Assembly: GCA_028683385.1 (NCBI GenBank)
Contig: JAQUIJ010000003.1
Span: forward strand, 62,001 to 126,000
Length of the DNA: 64,000 nucleotides
Source: Prolixibacteraceae bacterium
GTDB taxonomy: Bacteria > Bacteroidota > Bacteroidia > Bacteroidales > Prolixibacteraceae
Direction of reading: 5' to 3'
The position numbers were made by a program, and so were the translations under genes. Position 1 is the first letter of the stretch, and each line of letters begins with the position of its first letter. Below are positions 56,077-64,000 of the stretch, piece by piece. Under the pieces are notes generated by a model. The model searched no databases, was not told the origin of the DNA, and was given only the letters and a program-made list of their open reading frames with translations.

Positions 56077-56556
56077 TTAGTTGAGTTGATTTGCTGTTGC
56101 TTTAGACTGGATGTTTTCATGTCCCCAGAAGTCACGTAATTCTTCCATGGAATGAATGTTCCCGGATTTTTTAGAGTATTCTCCAGCATGCCAGTACCAG
56201 GCGAGCTTTGGTGCTGAGAACATGAAGCCTTCTTCTTTTAAAATCGACTTTACTGCATAAGTGCTTCCAGTTATCCAGATCCATGATCCAATAAGTTCGA
56301 TGGTAATGTTCGGCAGATAAATGATCTTCTCGATCTTCTGCCGCAATTCTTCGGAGATGTGATGCTCTTGTTCTTTACGTTCGTCAGTAAAGTACTCATT
56401 GGTGTTGATCAGATTCTTTGAAAGCCTTTCATACTGATTGTTGATCTCCTTCATGATCTCTGTGTCACCTCCACGATCAGGATGATGCAGAAATGCTAAG
56501 TTCCGATACTGTTTGCGCAACTCGTCCAAGGTTTTGATACCTTCAAAATAGTTCAT
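56077..56556 (-). CDS. DnaJ-domain protein
   Basis: 159 aa. An N-terminal J domain, with the HPD motif in FLHHPDRGGDTEIMK near residues 24-38, is followed by a separate C-terminal domain (WIWITGSTYAVKSILKEEGF). J-domain proteins recruit Hsp70; copies of this type are carried on Bacteroidota mobile elements. It is the first gene of the operon with leader A directly upstream. Confidence 0.8.
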   Translation of the reverse strand: MNYFEGIKTLDELRKQYRNLAFLHHPDRGGDTEIMKEINNQYERLSKNLINTNEYFTDERKEQEHHISEELRQKIEKIIYLPNITIELIGSWIWITGSTYAVKSILKEEGFMFSAPKLAWYWHAGEYSKKSGNIHSMEELRDFWGHENIQSKATANQLN

Positions 56557-56602
56557 TTATGTTACTACTGCCCTGTAGCTTTTTATTGGTTTCTGGCACA
56601 CC
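56557..56602 (-). promoter_or_regulatory. Two-hairpin leader A (DnaJ-like gene)
   Basis: Minus strand: hairpin 1 GGT-GTGCCAGAA-ACC, linker AATAAAAAG, hairpin 2 CTAC-AGGGCA-GTAG, then TAACATAA and ATG. Loops TGCC and GGCA are complementary. The promoter of the operon must lie to the right (56603-56800), which shows no gene; no clear box was identified. Confidence 0.72.
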
Positions 56603-56799
56603 GATTTGAATTGATTAATCCAGGCTTGGTTACCTGCTTCAAATTGGTGGGAGTATGGTATGATGTCGGAGTATAAAATGAATAAATCAGGAGAAAAATC
56701 CGTAACTTCGGGGTAAGATTTGTTGGTGTGATTTTGCTTAATTTGTAAGTTCGCAACAAGGTGAGTTCAGTAAAACATGCGATTAAAGTATATTAATGA

Positions 56800-56867
56800 C
56801 CTACCAAATACCTACCAAATAAAAATTTAGTGTTTTGTATATAGCTGATATTCAATACTTATCAACA
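56800..56867. promoter_or_regulatory. Right candidate integrase arm sites
   Basis: CCTACCAAAT at 56800 and 56811 in direct orientation relative to 46791, plus GTATATAGCTGA (56837) and CTTATCAACA (56858) inverted relative to the left end. Confidence 0.55.
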
Positions 56868-56875
56868 GGTAAAAT

Positions 56876-56892
56876 ATTCCCGGTGAGACTAC
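56876..56892 (+). repeat. attR: 17-bp direct repeat
   Basis: ATTCCCGGTGAGACTAC, identical to attL at 46659, marking the right end of the element. Confidence 0.92.
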
Positions 56893-56915
56893 AAAAAGAG
56901 ATATCACAATAAATT

Positions 56916-56957
56916 AAAAGCACTTAAATTCAATGATTTAAGTGCTTTTTTATTTTT
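56916..56957 (+). terminator. Displaced native terminator of tRNA-Arg
   Basis: AAAAGCACTTAAAT pairs perfectly with ATTTAAGTGCTTTT (14 bp) and is followed by Ts. It lies 24 nt after attR, where the terminator of tRNA-Arg would be before the element integrated. The remaining 56958-57382 contains a short relic-like frame (57118-57276) and no gene I can name. Confidence 0.85.
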
Positions 56958-57382
56958 GTAAAGTATCAAAAAATGCACTATAAATCTACCCCCAAAGGTC
57001 TAAATCGAGACCTATCCGGGAAAGTGGACTAAAGGTCTCGCCTGTTGCTGTAACTTTCTGAAATTCAATCTATAATGTATTAAATTGGTTCATTTTAGTG
57101 CTTCTGTCAGTTTTTAGGTAAGAAATATCACACCCAGAGTTCAATGGAAAGCTTACGATGGCGATTTTCTATGGGCTCCAAAGGTTGTATCACTCTCTCC
57201 GGACGAAAGTGGCTTTTCAGATCTTCATCCTTTTAGGATTAGTTATCTTAAAGGTAATATATCCCAAAAATGTTGATGGCTTTTCTTTTCTGCCAACTCT
57301 GCCTGGATTATTGAACTAATAGGAAAAGCAAGAACTCCTTCATATATTTACTTTTGATATACCTACAATTATAAAATAGAGA

Positions 57383-58921
57383 ATGAGAAATTTACCTTTA
57401 ACCATAACTTATCTGGCTGCATTTACCTCATGTATAGCGGCCAAAAAAGAAACACCCGCGGTAAAACAACCCAATATCGTAATTATTTATCTCGACGATT
57501 TGGGTTATGGCGACCTGAGTTGTTATGGCGGGATTGGATTAAAGACTCCGAATATTGATGCGCTGGCCAATGCCGGAGTTCGGTTTACTAATGGCTATGC
57601 CACTTCAGCAACCTGTACGCCCAGTCGATATGGTATATTAACCGGAGTTTATCCCTGGCGCAACAAGGATGCTAAAATTCTTCCCGGAACAGCACCTCTA
57701 ATAATTGATACTGCTCAAGTAACCATTCCGAAAATGCTTAAAACAAGAGGTTATCAAACTGCAGTAGTTGGTAAATGGCACCTGGGAATGGGAACAGGAG
57801 CGGTTGATTGGAATAAGCATATTTCTCCAGGAGCCAATGAAGTTGGTTTCGACTATTCGTACATTATGGCAGCTACACAGGATCGTGTTCCAACTGTTTA
57901 TATCGACAACGGAAATGTGGATGGAGTGGATAGGAGTGATCCGATTGAAGTAAGTTACGAAAAGAACTTTGAAGGGCAACCAACAGCTCTGGATCATCCC
58001 GAAATGCTTACCATGAAATGGCACCATGGTCACAACAACAGCATCGTCAATGGAATTCCGCGCATTGGATTTATGAAAGGCGGTGAAAAAGCCAAATGGA
58101 GCGATATCGATTTGGCCGATCATTTTCTGGCCAAAGCCCAGAGCTACGTAAAGAGTCACAAAGATCATCCATTCTTTTTATATTATGCCTTAAACGAGCC
58201 ACATGTGCCACGCACACCAAATCCACGTTTTGTTGGTCAATCAGGAATGGGACCGCGTGGAGATGCTATTCTCGAAGCCGACTGGTGCATTGGTGAGTTT
58301 ATGAAAACGTTGGAAACAGAGGGTTTACTCGAAAATACACTGATTGTTTTCTCAAGCGATAATGGTCCGGTTTTAAATGATGGTTATTACGATGACGCGG
58401 TTGAAAAACTGGGCGATCATAAGCCTTCCGGACCGCTCAGAGGAGGCAAATACAGTTTGTTTGAAGCCGGAACCCGCGTTCCGTTTATTACCTGCTGGAA
58501 GGGAAAAATTCAGCCTAAAGTTTCGGATGCTATGATCTGTCAGATGGATTTGTTGGCATCCCTGGCCAAATTAGTTGGTTCCGAAGAAAGCAGTACCGAT
58601 AGTAAAGAATTCCTGGATGTTTTGATGGGTAAAAGCGACAAAGGTCGGGAATCTTTGATTTTAGAGGCTTCGTCACGTACTGCTTTACGCAAGGGCGACT
58701 GGATCATGATTCCACCATATAAAGGATCTGCAGTTGAAAAGTTTGTAAACATTGAATTAGGTAATTCGCCGGAATATCAATTGTATAACCTGAAAGAAGA
58801 TATTGGTCAGCAAAACAATCTTGCTAAATCGAATCCTGAAAAGCTGAAAGAAATGCTCGATGCTTTTGTTGCCCAAAGAGGTGAAGGATATGTGGAAACT
58901 GAGAAACTGGAGTTGCACTAA
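57383..58921 (+). CDS. S1-family sulfatase (lipoprotein)
   Basis: 512 aa. A signal peptide with a possible lipobox FTSC (residues 14-17) anchors it outside the inner membrane. The Ca-binding YLDDLGYGD is followed by the formylglycine motif CTPSRYGILTG (Cys type) near residue 72, then GKWHLG and SSDNGPV. It removes sulfate esters from glycans after activation by a formylglycine-generating enzyme, which is not in the window. It pairs with the second sulfatase, 120 nt downstream. Confidence 0.9.
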   Translation: MRNLPLTITYLAAFTSCIAAKKETPAVKQPNIVIIYLDDLGYGDLSCYGGIGLKTPNIDALANAGVRFTNGYATSATCTPSRYGILTGVYPWRNKDAKILPGTAPLIIDTAQVTIPKMLKTRGYQTAVVGKWHLGMGTGAVDWNKHISPGANEVGFDYSYIMAATQDRVPTVYIDNGNVDGVDRSDPIEVSYEKNFEGQPTALDHPEMLTMKWHHGHNNSIVNGIPRIGFMKGGEKAKWSDIDLADHFLAKAQSYVKSHKDHPFFLYYALNEPHVPRTPNPRFVGQSGMGPRGDAILEADWCIGEFMKTLETEGLLENTLIVFSSDNGPVLNDGYYDDAVEKLGDHKPSGPLRGGKYSLFEAGTRVPFITCWKGKIQPKVSDAMICQMDLLASLAKLVGSEESSTDSKEFLDVLMGKSDKGRESLILEASSRTALRKGDWIMIPPYKGSAVEKFVNIELGNSPEYQLYNLKEDIGQQNNLAKSNPEKLKEMLDAFVAQRGEGYVETEKLELH

Positions 58922-59041
58922 CAATTAAGTGCTTTGTTAAACCAATAATTTTCAGTTAAAAGTGCACTAATTTATTTGTTGATTTTCAACTAAACGATCT
59001 TGGTCTTAATACTTCGAACCAAGCCATAGAATGTAAATATC

Positions 59042-60625
59042 ATGAAGCTAAATTCCAAATTAGTTTATTCTGCCTCTGCGGTGCTGTTTTCTGTTTCATC
59101 GTTTGCTCAAAACCAAGTTACCAAAAAGCCAAATATCGTTTTTATTCTGGCTGATGATTTGGGATATACCGATTTGAGTTGTATGGGTAGTAAATATTAC
59201 GAAACGCCCAATATCGATAAAATTGCGAGCCATGGAATGGTTTTCACCAATGGTTATGCAGCTTGTCAGGTTTGCAGTCCATCACGGGCAAGTATTCTGA
59301 CTGGCAAATTTCCGGCACGGCATGGAATAACCAATTGGATTGGTGAAGCTTCCGGAGAAGATTGGCGTAAGATGAATAGAAGTTCGAAACTACTTCCTGC
59401 TGATTATACTCACAATTTGCCAAAAGAATATATCACGCTTCCTGAAGCCCTGAAACAAGCTGGATACAAGACCTTTTTTGCCGGAAAATGGCATTTGGGC
59501 GAAAAAGGTTCGTGGCCCGAAGATCATGGGTTCGATATCAACATGGGAGGATGGGATGCGGGAAGTCCTAAAGGTGGCTACTTTTCACCTTACGAAAATC
59601 CAAATCTTTCGGATGGACCAAATGGCGAGAATCTGGAAATGAGGCTGGCCAACGAAACGGTGAAATTTATGAAAGGAAATAAGGATAAGCCTTTTCTGGC
59701 CTACCTTTCTTTTTATGCCGTTCATGGACCTATTCAGACAACCAATGCTAAATGGAAAAAGTACCGTGACAAGGCCGAAAAAATGGGCATTGCCGAAAAC
59801 GGTTTTGCGATGGAACACCATTTGCCTTACCGATTGCATCAAGACAATCCGGTTTATGCTGGTTTGGTTGAATCGATGGATGATGCTGTTGGTGTTGTTC
59901 TGAATTCCCTTAAAGAACTGGGCCTTGATAAAAATACGATTGTCATCTTTACAGGCGACAATGGCGGCGTTACTTCCGGAGACAGCTATTCAACTAACAA
60001 TGCCCCGCTTCGTGGCGGGAAAGGCTACCAGTGGGAAGGAGGAATTCGCGAACCTTATTTTATTGAAGTGCCATGGATGAAGTTGAACGGTAAAAAATGT
60101 GATATTCCTGTCTCCGGAACTGATTTTTATCCGACCATTCTCGATTTGGCCGGATTACCGCTTCGACCCGATCAGCATAACGATGGAGTCAGTTTATTGC
60201 CGCTTTTGAAAGACGGGCAAATTGCCGATCGGGCGCTGATTTGGCATTATCCGCACTATGGAAACCAGGGAGGTGATCCTAGCTCAATTATCCGCAGAGG
60301 AGATTGGAAACTGATTCATTATTACGAAGATGACCACGAAGAATTGTATAACCTGAAAACAGACCTTTCTGAAGCGACCGATGTTTCGGCAAAAAATCAA
60401 AACATTGTCAAACGATTACATGCAGAACTTTTTGATTATCTACAAAAGGTTGGTGCTCTTTTCCCGAAGAAAGATCCAGTGTATAACACTCAAACAGAAA
60501 AAGAATACGAACAGAATATAGTGAACAAACTGTGGCCAAGTCTGGAAAATCAACGAAAAGAAATGCTATCCAATGACTTCGACCCCAAAAACAATTGGTG
60601 GGGAAGCCAAATTACTAAAGATTGA
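59042..60625 (+). CDS. S1-family sulfatase (secreted)
   Basis: 527 aa with a type I signal peptide (ends SFAQ). Metal site ILADDLGYTDLSCMG, formylglycine motif CSPSRASILTG near residue 78, GKWHLGEKG, and GDNGGV with the C-terminal metal ligands. The subfamily differs from the first sulfatase (extra C-terminal segment ending NNWWGSQ), so the pair probably cuts sulfate at different positions of one glycan. Confidence 0.92.
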   Translation: MKLNSKLVYSASAVLFSVSSFAQNQVTKKPNIVFILADDLGYTDLSCMGSKYYETPNIDKIASHGMVFTNGYAACQVCSPSRASILTGKFPARHGITNWIGEASGEDWRKMNRSSKLLPADYTHNLPKEYITLPEALKQAGYKTFFAGKWHLGEKGSWPEDHGFDINMGGWDAGSPKGGYFSPYENPNLSDGPNGENLEMRLANETVKFMKGNKDKPFLAYLSFYAVHGPIQTTNAKWKKYRDKAEKMGIAENGFAMEHHLPYRLHQDNPVYAGLVESMDDAVGVVLNSLKELGLDKNTIVIFTGDNGGVTSGDSYSTNNAPLRGGKGYQWEGGIREPYFIEVPWMKLNGKKCDIPVSGTDFYPTILDLAGLPLRPDQHNDGVSLLPLLKDGQIADRALIWHYPHYGNQGGDPSSIIRRGDWKLIHYYEDDHEELYNLKTDLSEATDVSAKNQNIVKRLHAELFDYLQKVGALFPKKDPVYNTQTEKEYEQNIVNKLWPSLENQRKEMLSNDFDPKNNWWGSQITKD

Positions 60626-60890
60626 TTTATTTCGGGTTTTTGCATATTATTGAATCCATAATGAATCCTAATGGTGACAGAATTTATTGTATTTTTAGAA
60701 CATTGACTTGCTCAAAATTGATAATAGATTGAATATTTAAGCCCCATTTACGGTGTAGCAGCAAAGGGGATTTTGCTTTTGGAGGCAATATAAAATTCAC
60801 TGTAAATTTTATGTTTGTTACTTAATTGCACTTCTTTATATGAAAATGAATTGCAATATTTTCCTAAGTTTACTCCACTAAACTGATAAA

Positions 60891-61451
60891 ATGTCGTTTG
60901 ATTCGATCAATAGCTTCAATGAGATTTATACTGCCTTTTACAGAAAATCGTATTTGTTTGTAAGGTCGTACGTGCATGATGACATGGCAGCCGAAGATAT
61001 TGTTTCAGAATCGTTGATTAAGCTGTGGCAGCAAATGAAACAACAACCAATCAATCCAATTCCTCCTTATTTATTTACAATTCTTAAAAATCGTTCACTT
61101 GACTATTTAAAACATCAATCAATCATTCGATCAGCACATCTTGATCTGGCTGAAATTTTAACCCGCGAAATTGAAATTCGAACAACCAGTCTGGAGATGA
61201 GCGATCCGATTGATATTTTCTCTACTGAAGTTAGTCAAATCATTGAGTCAACTCTTGACTCGCTACCTGAAAAAACACGAGAGATTTTTAAGTTGAGCAA
61301 GTTCGGAAATAAGCCACACAAGGAAATAGCCGAATTGTACAATATTTCTGTAAAAGGAGTTGATTATCATATTGCGCTTTCGATCAAAGAGTTAAGACTG
61401 GCACTTAAAGATTATTTGCCATTGTTGGGTGTATTGACTTTCCTGAACTAA
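60891..61451 (+). CDS. ECF RNA polymerase sigma factor
   Basis: 186 aa of the Bacteroides-expansion ECF group. Region 2 contains FYRKSYLFVRSYVHDDMAAE, followed by EDIVSESLIKLWQ, and region 4 the DNA-reading HKEIAELYNISVKGVDYHI. It acts with the FecR-like anti-sigma factor 103 nt downstream and the STN-containing SusC to switch on a glycan locus when the substrate is bound outside. Confidence 0.93.
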   Translation: MSFDSINSFNEIYTAFYRKSYLFVRSYVHDDMAAEDIVSESLIKLWQQMKQQPINPIPPYLFTILKNRSLDYLKHQSIIRSAHLDLAEILTREIEIRTTSLEMSDPIDIFSTEVSQIIESTLDSLPEKTREIFKLSKFGNKPHKEIAELYNISVKGVDYHIALSIKELRLALKDYLPLLGVLTFLN

Positions 61452-61553
61452 AAAAATATTCAAAATCCACTAGTGATTTATTGTCTTGAATCGTTTTGAT
61501 TATAGAAAGCGAAATTCTATAGGTTCCGCTTATTTAATCGAACATTTAAGAAA

Positions 61554-62504
61554 ATGAATACAGAGCTTTTATTAAAATACATTGAAGGGGATGCTACTGA
61601 TTCGGAGAAAGTATCCGTTACAATTTGGCTGGATTCTGATGTTGAAAATATGAAGGAGTATCTGGCACTTCGGAAATTGCACGATATATCCATATGGCAA
61701 ACTTCACCTGCCGCAAAACCAGAACAGGAAACCAACGGCAAATACTACCGCCGTTCACGGAAAATAACCTTCTCAGGAATATTGAAATATGCTGCAATAT
61801 TAGTAGTAGCGATTGTAGTTTCACGATTTGTTTTTCCTGAATTAAAGTCGGAACAAACACTTGCCATGCAATCATTGTATGTCCCGGCTGGACAACGGGC
61901 TGAAATTACACTTGAAGATGGAACAAAAGTCTGGCTAAATGCCAATACGACGTTAACTTTCCCGAACCAATTTTCCGGACAAACCCGTGAGGTCAGGATC
62001 AACGGAGAAGGTTATTTTGAGGTTGTTTCTAATAAGCTTAAGCCATTCATCGTTAAAACCGAAAAGTACAACATTAAAGTCTGGGGTACTAAGTTCAATG
62101 TAATGGCTTATTCGGGTCACGAAAACTTTGAAACTGCTTTATTTGAGGGATCTGTAGAAGTAATGAAGCCTGGCGGATCAAAGGGAACGCTGATTCAACC
62201 AGACCAACGGATATTTCAGAAGAATGAACAGCTAGCTATTGCTCCAATTACTGATTTGAATCACCAACTCTGGAAAGAAGGGATTATCAGTTTTCAGGAT
62301 GAATCGTTTGCTGAATTAGTGAATAAGCTACGACTTTATTTTGATATGAAAATTGAAGTAAAGAATGATAAGCTTCTGAATCACCAATGTACAGGAAAGT
62401 TCCGGACCAAAGATGGAGTTGAGCATATTCTTAAGGTTCTTCAGTTAAGAAACAAGTTCGACTATACGATTAATGAAAAAACGAATACGATAACTATTGA
62501 ATAA
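61554..62504 (+). CDS. FecR-family anti-sigma factor
   Basis: 316 aa: an N-terminal cytosolic anti-sigma part, one membrane span (ILKYAAILVVAIVVSRFVF, about residues 75-93), and a periplasmic FecR domain (VPAGQRAEITLEDGTKVWLN, GEGYFEV) with a C-terminal DUF4974-type part. It holds the ECF sigma factor until the periplasmic signal from the STN domain of SusC arrives. Confidence 0.94.
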   Translation: MNTELLLKYIEGDATDSEKVSVTIWLDSDVENMKEYLALRKLHDISIWQTSPAAKPEQETNGKYYRRSRKITFSGILKYAAILVVAIVVSRFVFPELKSEQTLAMQSLYVPAGQRAEITLEDGTKVWLNANTTLTFPNQFSGQTREVRINGEGYFEVVSNKLKPFIVKTEKYNIKVWGTKFNVMAYSGHENFETALFEGSVEVMKPGGSKGTLIQPDQRIFQKNEQLAIAPITDLNHQLWKEGIISFQDESFAELVNKLRLYFDMKIEVKNDKLLNHQCTGKFRTKDGVEHILKVLQLRNKFDYTINEKTNTITIE

Positions 62505-62553
62505 ATAATGTTTAACCATAATTAAAAATTGCCAATGAAATGAAAATGAAAAA

Positions 62554-62581
62554 GCCGGGAAGTGCGCTAACACCTTCCGGC
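62554..62581 (+). promoter_or_regulatory. Hairpin leader of susC
   Basis: GCCGG.AAG pairs with CTTCCGGC around TGCGCTAACAC, in the 142-nt leader between fecR and susC. I recall similar GGAAGTG..ACACCTTCCGGC leaders upstream of other FecR-controlled susC genes, but cannot verify it here. Confidence 0.6.
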
Positions 62582-62646
62582 CAAAGGTCAAAACCCGATC
62601 TGCTCTCTTAAACAAAATCAAGTATTAACCATCAAAAAACAAATGT

Positions 62647-64000
62647 ATGAAAAATTATTTGTCAGAGGAATTCTTTGACTTAACTAAACAACTATTCCGA
62701 AAGATGAGAACAACATGTCTTCTGATTCTGGTGTTTGCATCATCGCTTTTTGCCACTAACGTTAATTCGCAGGTAGCAAAAGTGAGTTTGTCCATCAAGA
62801 ATTCAAACCTCATTCAAGTTTTAAATGCCATTGAACGCCAGACCGATTACCTGTTTGTGTATAACAAAAATGAGATTGATTTAAATCGCGAAATAAATAT
62901 GGAGGTGAAGGATCAATCTGTAGCTACCTTACTTTCCGGAATATTTCAGAGTACAGGCATAAGTTACGCGATGGAAGGCAACAATATTGTGCTTTTTAAT
63001 AAAGTGGAGAACCTCCAGCAGCAGCAAAAATCCGTTTCAGGAAAAGTCACAGATAACAATGGTGTTGGTTTACCTGGTGTTTCAGTTGTTGTAAAAGGTA
63101 CTACTTCCGGTGTTATTACCGATATGGATGGGAAATATTCAGTTCCAAAAATTCCGGATAATGCTATTTTACAATTCTCGTTTGTGGGAATGAAATCACA
63201 GGAATTTACAGTTGGTAATAAGACAACCATAAACGTTACTCTAATTGAAGATGCAATTGGAATAGAAGAAGTAGTTGCAATTGGTTATGGAACAGTTAAA
63301 AAAAGTGACCTTACTGGTTCTGTTTCATCAGTAAAAACGAATGAGTTACAACAAACCCCAATGACATCTATCGATCAGGGGTTAATTGGCCGGGCTTCTG
63401 GAGTGCAAGTTACCCAAACATCTGGTATGCCTGGAGCGGTGGCATCAATTCGTGTTCGTGGAAGCAGCTCTCTTCAGGGAGGAAATGAACCCCTTTACGT
63501 TATTGACGGATTCCCCGTATATAGTGGAAGTGGTTTTGGAAATACCGGAGGAAATGTGCAAATGAGTGGACTTTCAACTGTTAATCCTAACGACATTGAA
63601 TCAATAGAAATTCTTAAAGATGCTGCTGCAACTGCCATTTATGGAGCTCGTGCCGCAAACGGTGTTGTGTTGATTACAACGAAAACAGGTAAAAAGGGTC
63701 ACGATATTGTTACGTTTGAAGCTAATTACGGCATCCAGAATATAACAAAAAAGATTGATGTTATGGGTGCTCAAGAATATGCCGCACTGGTTAATGAGGC
63801 CTATACAAATGACAAGTTAACAGCCCCTTACGATGCCACTAAGTTATCTGAAATTGCAAAATTAGGTCGTGGTACCGATTGGCAGGACGAAATATTCAGG
63901 GTAGGAAAAACACAAAATTACCAATTAACATTCTCAGGTGGAGATGAAAAAACCTCATACGCTATTTCAGGAAGTTATTTCGATCAGCAAGGTGTAATAA
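62647..64000 (+). CDS. SusC/RagA TonB-linked outer-membrane transporter with STN domain (partial)
   Basis: The frame runs off the window end (451 codons present; family length about 1000-1100 aa). Signal region with a basic extension (FRKMRTTCLLILVFASSLFA); an STN domain (IQVLNAIERQTDYLFVYNKN) that contacts the anti-sigma factor; a carboxypeptidase-like domain (VSGKVTDNNGVGLPGVSVVV); then the plug with VAIGYGTVKKSDLTGSVSSV and AIYGARAANGVVLITTK. Imports glycan fragments in a TonB-dependent way; susD is expected next, outside the window. Confidence 0.95.
   Translation, partial: MKNYLSEEFFDLTKQLFRKMRTTCLLILVFASSLFATNVNSQVAKVSLSIKNSNLIQVLNAIERQTDYLFVYNKNEIDLNREINMEVKDQSVATLLSGIFQSTGISYAMEGNNIVLFNKVENLQQQQKSVSGKVTDNNGVGLPGVSVVVKGTTSGVITDMDGKYSVPKIPDNAILQFSFVGMKSQEFTVGNKTTINVTLIEDAIGIEEVVAIGYGTVKKSDLTGSVSSVKTNELQQTPMTSIDQGLIGRASGVQVTQTSGMPGAVASIRVRGSSSLQGGNEPLYVIDGFPVYSGSGFGNTGGNVQMSGLSTVNPNDIESIEILKDAAATAIYGARAANGVVLITTKTGKKGHDIVTFEANYGIQNITKKIDVMGAQEYAALVNEAYTNDKLTAPYDATKLSEIAKLGRGTDWQDEIFRVGKTQNYQLTFSGGDEKTSYAISGSYFDQQGVI

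Larger units (their letters stand above)
46659..56892 (+). mobile_element. 10.2-kb integrated element in tRNA-Arg(CCT)
   Basis: Bounded by identical 17-bp repeats at 46659-46675 (tRNA 3' end) and 56876-56892. The first gene inside is a tyrosine integrase facing inward. Inverted short sequences near both ends look like integrase arm sites. Contents: integrase, a structured noncoding segment, three small regulatory-type genes, a secreted-protein row, and an operon with DnaJ-like, DUF6573-like and RadC/JAB proteins. No relaxase, coupling protein, replicase or phage structural gene was recognised, so it would need a helper to move between cells. Confidence 0.9.

Noticed and set aside
46659-56892. 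CRISPR array or phage structural genes in the element
   Set aside because: The repeated leaders are spaced by whole genes and no regular spacer pattern exists; no capsid, terminase or tail protein seen.

Overview
The window looks like a chromosome segment of a free-living, probably anaerobic or facultative member of the Bacteroidota, most likely a marine or sediment Bacteroidales/Marinilabiliales lineage. This is an inference from gene content: a SusC-type TonB-dependent transporter with an ECF sigma/FecR pair, a DUF4270 lipoprotein, a three-subunit SdhCAB, Bacteroides-type promoters (TTTG then TAnnTTTG) and few Shine-Dalgarno sequences.

Layout. 1-24.2 kb is mostly core metabolism: panC, a short GT5 protein, a DUF4270 lipoprotein, glmS, the PPDK regulator, an aldo/keto reductase, a pterin cluster (SDR, folB, folK), ResB/CcsA cytochrome c maturation, a frameshifted TMEM175-family channel, a GNAT-nitrilase fusion, AraC, YceI, a DODA dioxygenase, a RhuM-Fic fusion and cysS. 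24.3-30.8 kb is a methionine unit: a promoter and SAM-I riboswitch precede a DUF39 protein, a NIL-ferredoxin and a UPF0280 protein (the three-protein sulfide-to-homocysteine route known from methanogens), then metH. 30.8-34.2 kb holds a GH2 beta-galactosidase between two copies of a tRNA-Asn-adjacent repeat. 34.3-46.3 kb holds a PfkB kinase, asnS, a queuosine cluster (transporter, queC, queF) behind a candidate preQ1-I riboswitch, an old yellow enzyme and sdhCAB.

46,659-56,892 is a 10.2-kb integrated element in tRNA-Arg(CCT). It has 17-bp direct repeats (att), a tyrosine integrase and inverted candidate arm sites, but no recognisable relaxase. Left to right it holds the integrase, a structured noncoding segment, three small plus-strand genes, a minus-strand row of five small predicted secreted proteins plus one cytosolic protein, a structured noncoding region, and a minus-strand operon (DnaJ-like, two plasmid-type proteins, two small proteins, RadC/JAB). 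In that last operon five of the six genes are preceded by the same two-hairpin leader. Both stems vary by compensatory changes, the two loops are complementary, and hairpin 2 ends 8-9 nt before each ATG. This is the strongest candidate here for an undescribed RNA element, and it also exposes a 49-aa gene and fixes the radC start.

57.4-64 kb is the start of a sulfated-glycan utilisation locus: two S1 sulfatases, an ECF sigma factor, a FecR anti-sigma factor and a SusC transporter with an STN signalling domain that runs off the window end.
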